Shown here in pieces: positions 18,551-25,914 of a stretch of DNA of 64,000 bases (the stretch's first letter is position 1; each line of letters begins with the position of its first letter). Source of the DNA: PoT sp049331405. GTDB taxonomy: Bacteria; Planctomycetota; Planctomycetia; Isosphaerales; Isosphaeraceae. A program made the position numbers and the translations under genes. Where the stretch lies: NCBI RefSeq assembly GCF_049331405.1, contig NZ_CP186274.1, forward strand, positions 5,208,001 to 5,272,000. Direction: 5' to 3'. The notes beneath the pieces are model-generated. The model was not told the origin of the DNA, did no database searches, and was given only the letters and a program-made list of their open reading frames with translations.

Positions 18551-19558
18551 TTATGGCTGCAACATCCATGTGATGTAAGCCGGCACCCGGTCCCGGATCA
18601 GGACCGCCCATTCCTCCTTCGGGAGCCGCCGCGACCGCAGCTGGCCGGACTGATAGGACGGCCGCCTCCGGTCGACCGCCTGCCGGCCATACACGTAGGC
18701 CCCGGCATACATCGGATGGTGGAGCACCCGGAACAGGGTCGACAGATTCGGCCGCCGCCATTCCAGCTCCCCGCGCCTCGGGCCCCTATGGGTGCGGATG
18801 CCGAGCGTGACGCCGTGGCTGACCAACTCGTGGAGGACGCCGTAGACGCTCCCCCGCTCGGCGAACGTGTCGAAGATCATGCGGACGACCGCCCGCACCT
18901 GCTCGTCGGAGTCTATCGCCACCTGCCCGGACGGGAGGAGGACATAGCCGAGCGGCACGGCAGTGAACAGCTCCCCCCGCTCGGCCTTGTGCCGCTTCCC
19001 CCGATCCAGGCGATTCCGCATGGTGAACGCCTCGAATTCGCTCATCGTCCCCTTCAGGCCGAGCAAGAGGCGGTCGTTGGTCTCAGTCGGGCTGTACACG
19101 CCGTCCTGGTCAGCCAGCAGGGTGCCGAACATGGCGCACAACTCGATCAGGTGGTGCCAGTCCTTGGACGAGCGGGCGAGCCGGCTCATCTCCAGGCCGA
19201 GGACCAGCCCGACGTGATCCATCGTGACCTCGGCCAGCAGCCGCTGGAATCCGGTCCGGTACTCGGCAGCCCGCCCGCTCCGCCCTTGGTCCTCGTCGAT
19301 CACCAACACGCGGTCGGCCGCCCAGCCGAGGGCGACCGCGTGGGCCGCCAGGTCGTACTGCCGGGCCCTGGACTCGGTCCGCTCCATGACCTGCTGGGGG
19401 GTGGACTGGCGGACGTAGACGACGGCCAGCCGATCGCGGTGACGATCCAGGATCTTGGGCGACCGGACGCTACGGACCAGCGGCTCGCGGACCCGTTCGA
19501 GGCCTGCGTCAGCGGGCTGAGCCTCGGGCTTCAGCGTCGGGATTGTGCGACTACTCAT
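18551..19558 (-). pseudogene. Large serine recombinase, N-terminal segment (split gene, part 1 of 3)
   Basis: From the ATG at 19558: RSPKILDRHRDRLAVVYVRQ with STPQQV (catalytic Ser), IDEDQGRSGRAAEYRTGFQR, LEMSRLARSSKDWHHLIELC, MRNRLDRGKRHKAERGELF, and the recombinase domain to RDRVPAYITW. The native sequence ends at the Trp codon 18566-18568; the last residues before the stop (MLQP) come from the inserted element. It is similar to the nested recombinase at 16325, so one relative inserted into the other. Together with the two other segments the host gene would encode about 730 residues. Confidence 0.85.
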
Positions 19559-19730
19559 GAGACACCCCCGCGGCCGGCGGAGGTGGCTGCTGCTGCCGGA
19601 TGACCCGGCTGAGCGTAAGGAGCAGGTGCTCCCTCGCGGCCTCGGGGAGGCTCGGCCAGAGTCGGCTCAGCGGGACGCGGATCGGGCGGTCCGTCGGGCG
19701 CGGGGGCGCGGGGCTCTGTCGCCGTGGCAT
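19551..19730 (-). CDS. Small conserved protein overlapping the host recombinase start (59 aa)
   Basis: Reads from the ATG at 19730: MPRRQSPAPPRPTDRPIRVP, then LSRLWPSLPEAAREHLLLTL, SRVIRQQ, a Pro-rich linker and GVSHE. It ends 8 bp inside the recombinase frame (ATGAGTAG overlap). It is the paralogue of the 16147 ORF: RLW..L....R...L..LSRV...Q is shared. The overlap suggests translational coupling with the recombinase. Function unknown. Confidence 0.65.
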   Translation of the reverse strand: MPRRQSPAPPRPTDRPIRVPLSRLWPSLPEAAREHLLLTLSRVIRQQQPPPPAAGVSHE

Positions 19731-20152
19731 GGTCCAAGCCCTTGTCCTGGGGGCCGGCGCCGGCCGACCCAGTCGGCCAGCCGGAGCAACGCCGGAAGCC
19801 CGATTATAAGCAGCCCGGCGTCAGGATGACAGTCCCTTACGATAGGGGCACTGCGTTGCTTGCGTGCTGAAGGAGGACAATCGGGCGATCTTCCGGGCCG
19901 CCGCCTGCGCCCAGAAGGCGGCCGACTTCCTGCACGGCCTCCAGCCGAGGAACAGGTAGATACGAGCCGCCAGGCGGCGGGCGGGCTTGCGGCTTCACGT
20001 CCCAGGCCCGCAATTGGTCCCATGCCGCATATCGCCTAATCATATCGAAGCACCGCCAGTTCACTCCTTGGCTTAACGGGGCGACTTGAAGGCTTTGCTA
20101 TGCTGCGACAAGGCAGGACACTCAAGCCATATCAGGTTGGGGTGAACTTCAT
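19731..20152. other. Intergenic, no supported gene
   Basis: About 420 bp upstream of the split recombinase module and downstream of the next integrase. A minus-strand frame near 19837-20064 has LEAVQEVGRLLGAGG, faintly like the C-terminal end of an IS4-type transposase, but it is too short and degenerate to call. The promoter of the recombinase module is probably here; none was clear enough to mark. Confidence 0.35.
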
Positions 20153-21772
20153 TCAATCATCCCGGCCCAGGAAATAAGAAGGGAATTTAGCAATCGTATC
20201 GCGGTGGGACGGATTCCGTCGAAAATCATCAATTAGGGATCGCCACTTCGCCATTTCGTCTGCTTTTATGAAATGGTCGAATGGGGAACGGATTGTATAT
20301 TCGAGGTTTTTTCCTCGTAATTTCAGTGTCGAAAACACCAGATTCACCAGACGCCTTTTGCCCTCGACGTTCGACAACCGGAAGTGCGATTGAGCGTTTC
20401 CGCTAATTTTTACAATATCTTGCATGCGTTCGGCAAACTTGTCGTCGGCGCTGTTATGCTGGGTTATCTCTAGGGTGATCTCGTCCCGGCGCACGGCCAA
20501 TGCTTTGCGGAACTCCGCATGGTCCTCCTCGGTGATTTTGGCATCCAGCCAGAAATCCATGAGCCTATCCAGCTTGGATTTGATGGCGGTCTGCTCCCGG
20601 TGCAGCGATTCCAGGTGGGCTTTGTGGTAATCCCGCTCATATGCGGCCCCGCTGCGGATATATTGCACGATCTCGGCCACATCCTCCGGCGCAAGCTTCA
20701 AATTCCTGAACACCTCCTCCACCCGTGCCAGCACCTCGTCTTCTCGCACCCATATTTTCCTGGTCGTATCCGCCGGATTATACGTGCCGAGATAGATGAT
20801 CTGGTAGGGAGTGCCGCCGGCACGCTCGCGCCGCTTGGTGTCGGCCGTCACGACCCTGCCGGTGATGGCACAGGTGATGAGTCCCCTGAACACGTATTCC
20901 TGCCCGCCGTACTTGTACGGTTTCTTCTTCCAGCCAAGCCGCACAGCCTGGCAGGCTTCGAAGACCTCCCTGCTGACGAGCGGCTGATAAATATGCGGGT
21001 ATTCTTTGCCGGTCTTCTGAACCCGCATCACCCCGTGGTAGAACGGGTTCTGCAAGAGGCGGTGGATGTGCGACTGGCTCAAAGTGCCCTGCGACCGCAC
21101 GCTATTCCTCAGGCCCCATTCCTTCGCCTTGCGCGTCAGGTCGCCGAGCGTGTATTCGCCGGACGCATAGCACGAGAAGAGCTTCTGGACCAGGGGTGCG
21201 CGCACCGGATCGACGACGATTCTGCCGGTGCCCCTCTCCCTCTCGAGTCCCCTGATGTGCAGGTAGCCTATCGGCGCGTGGCTGATCCACTCGCCCTTGC
21301 GTAATTTCTGCTGGATGCTGCGGTTCACGTTGTCGCGCAGCGAATCCACGTAGCTCTGGGCCAGGATGACGTGCAGGTTCCACATCAGCCGTTCTTGCGA
21401 GGTGGAATCCTTGTGGATCTGCACATTCTCCACGTGGAAGTGCAGCTCGATCTTCCCTTCCCCGATCAATTTCTCCAGCAGGGGCGTTTCCGTCAGGCGT
21501 CGTTGGAGCCGGTCCACCTTGTCGGTGATGATGGCGATGCGTTCTTTCTGGCGCCTGGCGAAATCGATCGCCGCCATGAAGTCTTTCCTGGTGCCGACCG
21601 TGGAGGATTCTACGATCTCGAAGGTCCTGATCACCTCCAGGTCGTTGCGCATGCAATATTCCCGCAGGCGGAACGTCTGCGCATCGAGCGAATAACCCTG
21701 CTCCTGATCCGGCGTCGAAACACGCGCCAGCGCTATGGCCTTGGTGGCCCTGTTTCCAAATGCGTCTTTCAT
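20153..21772 (-). CDS. Serine integrase/recombinase (539 aa), apparently intact
   Basis: The resolvase domain starts KAIALARVSTPDQEQGYSLD with catalytic Ser19 and continues through GTRKDFMAAIDFARRQ and IITDKVDRLQRRLTE. The recombinase domain includes GEWISHAPIGYLHIRG and RLLQNPFYHGVMRVQKTGKE. The zinc-ribbon region FRGLITCAITGRVVTAD keeps only one obvious Cys, so it is degenerate. A C-terminal coiled coil follows (ESLHREQTAIKSKLDRLMDF). It belongs to a different lineage from the two recombinases at 13559-19558 and lies in less GC-rich DNA, suggesting separate arrival. Likely integrase of the compact element 20153-25720. Confidence 0.85.
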   Translation of the reverse strand: MKDAFGNRATKAIALARVSTPDQEQGYSLDAQTFRLREYCMRNDLEVIRTFEIVESSTVGTRKDFMAAIDFARRQKERIAIITDKVDRLQRRLTETPLLEKLIGEGKIELHFHVENVQIHKDSTSQERLMWNLHVILAQSYVDSLRDNVNRSIQQKLRKGEWISHAPIGYLHIRGLERERGTGRIVVDPVRAPLVQKLFSCYASGEYTLGDLTRKAKEWGLRNSVRSQGTLSQSHIHRLLQNPFYHGVMRVQKTGKEYPHIYQPLVSREVFEACQAVRLGWKKKPYKYGGQEYVFRGLITCAITGRVVTADTKRRERAGGTPYQIIYLGTYNPADTTRKIWVREDEVLARVEEVFRNLKLAPEDVAEIVQYIRSGAAYERDYHKAHLESLHREQTAIKSKLDRLMDFWLDAKITEEDHAEFRKALAVRRDEITLEITQHNSADDKFAERMQDIVKISGNAQSHFRLSNVEGKRRLVNLVFSTLKLRGKNLEYTIRSPFDHFIKADEMAKWRSLIDDFRRNPSHRDTIAKFPSYFLGRDD

Positions 21773-21948
21773 CGCTCATACTCCCGCAACGGTGATCGGG
21801 CAAGTTGGAAAACCGAAGGCGGATCGGCATGACGGCTTCCAGGCGACGCCTTGTCGCATAGCCGCCATCTCCCCGACCGGGCGGGGACGATACGCGCCGA
21901 GGTCGGTTGATGATCCCGTCCGCCTCCGGGGTTCCACACCCATGAAAA

Positions 21949-22197
21949 TTATTTATGTTCATTCTTAGTTGTAACAGGTGGATTGATGGAGTCAATGTGT
22001 CCTAGCGTTTCGTCCTGCTTCAGTCCCATCAATTCCCGGCAGAAGGCGATGAGATTGCGCGCCGCCGCATGCGCCTCCGCATCGGATAGCGTATCGCCGG
22101 AGCGTTCCTTCACGCGGTCGACGATGGATCGGAAGATTTCCTCGCGGCTGCGGCCGTCCGGCCTGGCGTCCCACGCCTGCTCGTAGGTCAGCGGCAT
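21949..22197 (-). CDS. Small hypothetical protein (82 aa)
   Basis: MPLTYEQAWDARPDGRSREE, then IFRSIVDRVKERSGDTLSDA and AHAAARNLIAFCRELMGLK. Helical and charged; no family recognised. It lies 176 bp upstream (in its own direction) of the serine integrase, and its own upstream region holds two direct TAGCATTATTTG repeats. Position between regulator-like DNA and the integrase suggests an accessory gene of the element. Confidence 0.6.
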   Translation of the reverse strand: MPLTYEQAWDARPDGRSREEIFRSIVDRVKERSGDTLSDAEAHAAARNLIAFCRELMGLKQDETLGHIDSINPPVTTKNEHK

Positions 22198-22262
22198 GGG
22201 CCCGCCCCCTCGCCCGGCACTCGGATCGACGGTCGGAGTTCTCCCGATGATGACGTTTCGTA

Positions 22263-22298
22263 TAGCATTATTTGTTCGCCTTGTTTAGCATTATTTTG
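22263..22298 (-). promoter_or_regulatory. Tandem 12-bp direct repeats, candidate operator
   Basis: TAGCATTATTTG at 22263-22274 and TAGCATTATTTTG at 22286-22298, 23 bp apart start to start, sit 66-101 bp before the start of the 82-residue gene, in an AT-rich patch. A spacing of about two helical turns suits a regulator-binding pair. Seen in the sequence; role inferred. Confidence 0.35.
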
Positions 22299-22340
22299 CC
22301 CGAGCATTCATTTCCTCCCGCCGCATGATTCAATGAGGCT

Positions 22341-22499
22341 CCTCGGCCGGAGGCCGAGGTATCAGGAAGGCCCCCCGAGGGGGCCCGATACGTGAGGAAG
22401 CCCCCGTTGGGGGCGATGACTTGAGTCGCTCCGTCGGAGCCCGGTACATGCGGTAGCCCCCGCGGGGGGCGTAAGGCCAGGAAGGCCCCCTCGGGGCCT
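22341..22499. repeat. Array of six different hairpins with ~28-bp period
   Basis: Six perfect stems, each with a 3-nt loop: 22341-22359 (8 bp), 22369-22385 (7), 22400-22414 (6), 22428-22440 (5), 22456-22470 (6), 22483-22499 (7). Centres lie at about 22350, 22377, 22407, 22434, 22463 and 22491. Stem sequences differ (CCTCGGCC, GGCCCCC, GCCCCC, GCTCC, GCCCCC, AGGCCCC), so pairing rather than sequence is kept. Spacers of 9-15 nt partly share a GATAC..GAGGAA pattern. The array lies directly 3' of an IS200-type tnpA. Confidence 0.7.
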
Positions 22500-22505
22500 A
22501 CGGGG

Positions 22506-22931
22506 TTACTCCAGGTTCAACTCGCCCTGCCGACGATCCAGCTCATCCTGCTCGCGGATGTACTGCCGCACCCGGGCCTCATCAAGGCCCACCGTGCTCA
22601 CGCAATAACCCGTCGCCCAGAAATGCAGGCCCGTCATCCGGCGCTCCTTCAACAGCTCACGATGGATCCGGACGGCGCTCTTGCCCTTCAGGAACCCGAT
22701 CGTGTTCGCCACGCTATACTTGGGCGGTATGCTCAAGCACAGGTGGATGTGGTCGGGCATCGCGTGCCCTTCCAACAGATCGATCCCGCGTTGACGGCAC
22801 AATTCCCGAAGGATCGGGCCGATCTGATGCCGAAGCCTTCCGTAGAAGACTTTGCGGCGGTACTTCGGTATGATCACGACGTGGTACTTGCATTCCCACC
22901 GGACATGGGAAAGGCTCTGCCATTCGTGCAT
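22506..22931 (-). CDS. tnpA: IS200-type Y1 transposase TnpA (141 aa)
   Basis: MHEWQSLSHVRWECKYHVVI, then IPKYRRKVFYGRLRHQIGPI, GHAMPDHIHLCLSIPPKYSV, GFLKGKSAVRIHREL, FWATGYCVSTVGLDEARVRQ and YIREQDELDR. HIH is the metal-binding HUH motif and the Tyr of RQYIREQ is the nucleophile; both are present, so it may be active. Length is typical. The start codon overlaps the outer hairpin at 22930, which may limit its own translation as in other IS200 elements. Confidence 0.92.
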   Translation of the reverse strand: MHEWQSLSHVRWECKYHVVIIPKYRRKVFYGRLRHQIGPILRELCRQRGIDLLEGHAMPDHIHLCLSIPPKYSVANTIGFLKGKSAVRIHRELLKERRMTGLHFWATGYCVSTVGLDEARVRQYIREQDELDRRQGELNLE

Positions 22932-22980
22932 AGGCTCCTCCTTCCTGCCCCTCGGGGCCTTCCTGGAAGGAGGAGCCTAT
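22930..22980. repeat. 16-bp perfect hairpin at the 5' side of tnpA
   Basis: ATAGGCTCCTCCTTCC at 22930-22945 pairs with 22965-22980; inside it a smaller GCCCC/GGGGC stem (22947-22958) resembles the stems of the downstream array. It covers the tnpA start and ribosome site (GGAAGGAGGAG), so it can mask initiation. Confidence 0.75.
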
Positions 22981-23038
22981 TTCATTGCACGTCGGATCGC
23001 TCGAAGCTCTTCGGGTCGCACGGCCAGAGGCCGTGGAT

Positions 23039-23424
23039 TTATGACGTATTAAGGCGCGTGGCGATCTTGAGCAGCGCCGCGCCCCACATCTGCCAGGCCC
23101 TGGTGCGGCCGCAGCCGATCCGCTCGCAGATCTTCCGCCAGCGCACCCGCTCGGCGCGCAGCCATACGAGGCGGCGTTCCTCCTCGGAATCGAGCAGGAA
23201 CATCCACCCCAGGGCCTCCTCCATCCTGGAGATCGCGGCCGCGCCGGGAGGCCCGAGGCGGTGGGGCATCGGCTCCGCATCGAGCAACTCCTGCACCGTG
23301 CGGATGATCGGCGGCCAGGCGTTGAAATACCCCCGTGCCTTGACGCGAGGCAGGCGACGCAGCGTCCTCGCCGCCTCTTCGAGCGCCCCGCGACGCCCTC
23401 GGCGGTCCACTTTTCCATGGTCAT
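23039..23424 (-). CDS. DUF6362-type phage protein, one-base deletion near the start
   Basis: The core reads LEEAARTLRRLP, ARGYFNAWPPIIRTVQELL, RMEEALGWMFLLDSEEERRL, VWLRAERVRWRKICERIGCG and RTRAWQMWGAALLKIATRLN, which I recognise as the DUF6362 phage family (probable HTH protein). The natural start MTMEKWTAEGVAG is one frame away: it begins at the ATG at 23424, overlapping the TGA of the replication gene (ATGA). One base is missing in the C run 23386-23389; adding it gives EGVAGALEEAART. It is likely intact in the organism. Confidence 0.75.
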
Positions 23425-24572
23425 GCCCCCCCGACGAGCTGGAGCCCGATCACGCGCACGCCCGTTGCGGTGGCGTCGGCCCACAGGCGTTGCAGATCGT
23501 CGAGGTAATGCCGTGCGATCCATTCCCGGGAGAAGCGGCTGGGGCAACTCATGTAAATCAGCAGGCCGCCCTGGCGCGGCTCGGAGCCGGTGATGGCGGT
23601 ATTGCCGAGCCAGCTGCGGCATGCCGCCCTGCCGTGTTCCCTCTCGAAGGCACTCAGGACTGCGTCGCAGGCCGCCTGCAGCTCGGGGACATGGCAGGCC
23701 GGAGGGCGGTGCGGGTGCCTGCCCCCCGAGAATCCCCCTTCCAGCACCTTGGCGACGTGATCGGAAGATTCGACCGCCCAGCCGAGGTCGATCGTCCAGC
23801 CCTTGCCGGGTATCTTCCCCAGGCAGAAGTCCGAAGCGCCGATGATCTCGCAATAATGTCGCCATGCCTGCATGTCCTGGCGAAAATCCTCCCGCCATCG
23901 CCGCATCATTCGACCTTCCCGGGCGGCGGTCAGGGCGGCCTTGCGTCCCCTGGTCAGCTTGCCTTGTACCTCCTCGTTCCAGATATCCAGCATCTGCTCC
24001 AAAATCCGACCTTGGTCCTCCGCGGCCGCGTTTCCGTCCCCTCCCCTGCCTCCCGCCTGGCGTCCTTGATTCAAGTTTCTCTCGCCTAGGGATTTCACAA
24101 GGGGCTTTCTGGTTTCCGGATCTGAGTCTGCATTCTCCTCTGCATCTGTATCTGTTGCTTCTTGGGTTGCCCGGCGTCCCGCGACCTTCCCCGTGGCTTC
24201 ACCGCGTTGCAGGCCGTCGCGTGCCGTTGCATCCGATCGCCTGGAGGCGCGATGCTTCTGCGACCGCTCGGTCGAGGTGGCATGCTGCCGCCTACTCCAG
24301 GCGGTCAGGCGGTTGTCCCCGTCGATCATCCCCTTGGCGCGGAAGGCCTCGATGATCTCCTGGACCGCCTTCAGCTCCGCATCCTGGGCGACGGCGATCT
24401 CCTCGGCATCGACATCGGCCACCCCTCGCGGGTCGTGCTGCGAGGCGGCATCGAGGAGGCAAGCCCATATCGCCACCACCAGGGGCATGGGCTGCCCGGT
24501 GCGCCTGGCGATGACCCGCAGTTTCGGGTCGTACGGCATGCCGTGATAGGCCCTGTACCACTCGATCGACAC
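23421..24572 (-). CDS. Phage-type replication/replisome-organizer protein (383 aa)
   Basis: N-terminal winged-helix domain: MSIEWYRAYHGMPYDPKLRV, LVVAIWACLLDAASQHDPRG, AVQEIIEAFRAKGMIDGDNR, AWSRRQ, typical of phage replication initiators. A low-complexity polar linker follows (residues about 105-190). The middle (ILEQMLDIWNEEVQ, ASDFCLGKIPGKGWTIDLGW, VAKVLEGGFSG) is the replisome-organizer motif. The end (GGLLIYMSCPSRFSREWIAR, YLDDLQRLW) resembles a DnaA N-terminal-type domain for helicase contacts. It probably loads a host or phage helicase at the element's origin. Coupled to the DUF6362 gene by ATGA. Confidence 0.7.
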   Translation of the reverse strand: MSIEWYRAYHGMPYDPKLRVIARRTGQPMPLVVAIWACLLDAASQHDPRGVADVDAEEIAVAQDAELKAVQEIIEAFRAKGMIDGDNRLTAWSRRQHATSTERSQKHRASRRSDATARDGLQRGEATGKVAGRRATQEATDTDAEENADSDPETRKPLVKSLGERNLNQGRQAGGRGGDGNAAAEDQGRILEQMLDIWNEEVQGKLTRGRKAALTAAREGRMMRRWREDFRQDMQAWRHYCEIIGASDFCLGKIPGKGWTIDLGWAVESSDHVAKVLEGGFSGGRHPHRPPACHVPELQAACDAVLSAFEREHGRAACRSWLGNTAITGSEPRQGGLLIYMSCPSRFSREWIARHYLDDLQRLWADATATGVRVIGLQLVGGA

Positions 24573-24580
24573 GCCCGCCC

Positions 24581-24793
24581 CTACGAGTCGGATTCATTGC
24601 TGCCGGGCGTGTGGCCCCTCTTCCTGGCGACGATTCCGCGCACCCAGTCGAGCATGGCCCCCGCGTTGTATGCGGCCTTATCCGCCTGCTCCAGCAGGCG
24701 CAGCAGCACCCGCTCGTCGAGACGCATGACATCCTCCCTGCTCATCCTGCGGATGTCTTCCAGTTGAACCTTAGGGTCGGGCAAGTCGTTCAT
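24581..24793 (-). CDS. Small hypothetical phage-type protein (70 aa)
   Basis: MNDLPDPKVQLEDIRRMSRE, DVMRLDERVLLRLLEQADKA, NAGAMLDWVRGIVARKRG. It is all-helical and ends 8 bp before the replication gene, so probably co-transcribed. No family recognised. GAAGGAGGC upstream of the ATG is a good ribosome site. Confidence 0.65.
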   Translation of the reverse strand: MNDLPDPKVQLEDIRRMSREDVMRLDERVLLRLLEQADKAAYNAGAMLDWVRGIVARKRGHTPGSNESDS

Positions 24794-24964
24794 TTGGCCT
24801 CCTTCGATCGAGTTAATCGAATCGAGCCTGCCCGACGACTCGGGGGGATGGCGTGTACCTTGGTGGAGGTTCCGGCGGGGGCGGAGGGGACCGGCCTTGG
24901 TGTCGTTACCGGCAGACGCTCGAGAAAAGTACCATCAAATTTCCCGGCAATGCCGCGGAGGCTG

Positions 24965-25720
24965 TCACCGGATGATGGCTTCGCTTCCCACGGCTTCTCC
25001 CGGCCTGGCGCCCGCCGGCGGTACGTTCAGGCGATACGAACCGCGTTTGTCCGACAGGATGACCTTCCGCCAGTCTCGCTTGCTCTTGAACACGTCACGC
25101 AGCCTGGCCGCATTCGATCCGGCGCCATCGAGGAGGGTCTTGCCGTGGACCCATGGGCCGCGACCGAGCGATGCCGCGTGGAGGAGCTTGATGACATGCG
25201 CCTGCACGTCGCCGAAATGATGCTCCTCGCCGTCGATGCGAATATGCCTGTAATCATCGGAGGCGAGGAATTCCGCCAGCGGCGGCCCCGCCGCACAGCC
25301 CTCGACGTCATACGGCCTCAGGCGATATTCCCTCTCGAATTCCGCCCGGTCCTGCGCAAGGACCATCAAGTCTTCTATGCGCACCAGGAGGGCGGGCTGG
25401 CGCGGCTCGTCCGGCAACCGCAACACGGTGCCCCTCCTCGTCACCGAATCGAAGCTCCGCAGTCGGGCACTCCCGACGCTGGATATGGTGCGGAAATCCC
25501 GGGGCCGGACCCCGACGAACCCTTCTTTGGCCTCATGCCGCATGAAGACGAACTGGCGATCCTGGATCGTGCCCCGTTCGAGGTATCGCAGCGGCATCCA
25601 CACGCAGGCATGCAGGAATTCGTTCTCGACGGCGTAATAGAGGTCTTCCAGGGAGATCCCCCAATGCTCGCGGAGCCGCAGCAGCCTGGCATATTTCCGA
25701 TCGCGAAATATGGAAACCAT
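24965..25720 (-). CDS. Prophage-type protein with C-terminal winged-helix-like domain (251 aa)
   Basis: First gene of the minus-strand element. The N-terminus (MVSIFRDRKYARLLRLREHW, GISLEDLYYAVENEFLHACV) is followed by a strand-rich middle (RQFVFMRHEAKEGFVGVRPR, LVRIEDLMVLAQDRAEFERE). The C-terminal part, FGDVQAHVIKLLHAASLGRG, then LLDGAGSNAARLRDVFKSKR and KGSYRLNV-like DKRGSYRLNV, looks like a winged helix (strand-helix-helix-wing). I have seen this C-terminal domain in proteobacterial prophages; function unknown, possibly regulatory. The upstream region 25721-25790 is AT-rich and may hold its promoter. Confidence 0.65.
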   Translation of the reverse strand: MVSIFRDRKYARLLRLREHWGISLEDLYYAVENEFLHACVWMPLRYLERGTIQDRQFVFMRHEAKEGFVGVRPRDFRTISSVGSARLRSFDSVTRRGTVLRLPDEPRQPALLVRIEDLMVLAQDRAEFEREYRLRPYDVEGCAAGPPLAEFLASDDYRHIRIDGEEHHFGDVQAHVIKLLHAASLGRGPWVHGKTLLDGAGSNAARLRDVFKSKRDWRKVILSDKRGSYRLNVPPAGARPGEAVGSEAIIR

Positions 25721-25914
25721 GATGCAATCTTTGATGGAATATAATTATTAGTATTTGCACTTATAAGTGGAGTCCCTCGGCCTGTAAAGCCCCCGTGAAC
25801 ACCCCCGTGGGCGCGAGCCGGGGCGAGGCGACTTTCCGGCGGGCCACCGAGGAGACCGGGCGGTCCTCCACCGACCGCAGGCCCGAGGACGCCTACGTCG
25901 ATCTCATGCATGAT
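25721..25914. other. Short AT-rich then GC-rich spacer without a gene
   Basis: The first 70 bp are AT-rich (likely promoter of the minus-strand element genes). The remainder reads as an open + frame with no recognisable motif and is cut by the IS630 end. Confidence 0.35.

Larger units (their letters stand above)
16005..18568 (+). mobile_element. Serine-recombinase element inserted inside another serine recombinase gene
   Basis: A ~2,561-bp insert interrupts the minus-strand recombinase at the Trp codon of AYITW/DQYEAN. The trinucleotide CCA occurs at both junctions (16005-16007 and 18566-18568); removing the insert with one copy restores the frame exactly. The insert carries a small ORF and its own large serine recombinase in the opposite orientation and little else. 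A short shared core with no terminal repeats is what serine-recombinase transposition would leave. The insert boundary is seen in the sequence; the mechanism is inferred. Confidence 0.75.
22341..22980 (-). mobile_element. IS200/IS605-type element with hairpin ends (extent approximate)
   Basis: A single Y1 transposase gene is bounded by hairpins: a perfect 16-bp stem at 22930-22945/22965-22980 on the 5' side and the hairpin array on the 3' side. IS200-type elements move as single strands and recognise subterminal hairpins, leave no target duplication and carry no inverted repeats, so the outer limits cannot be fixed from this copy alone. Confidence 0.6.

Noticed and set aside
19837..20064. Possible IS4-type transposase end on the minus strand
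   Set aside because: Only one weak motif (VQEVGRLLGAGG) and no flanking repeats.
22341..22499. Regular 28-bp periodicity suggested a CRISPR array
   Set aside because: The periodic units are self-complementary hairpins whose sequences differ; spacers are only 9-15 nt and there are no cas genes nearby.
25795..25914. Possible short + strand gene between the winged-helix gene and IS630
   Set aside because: No motif, no ribosome site, and cut by the IS end; not supportable.
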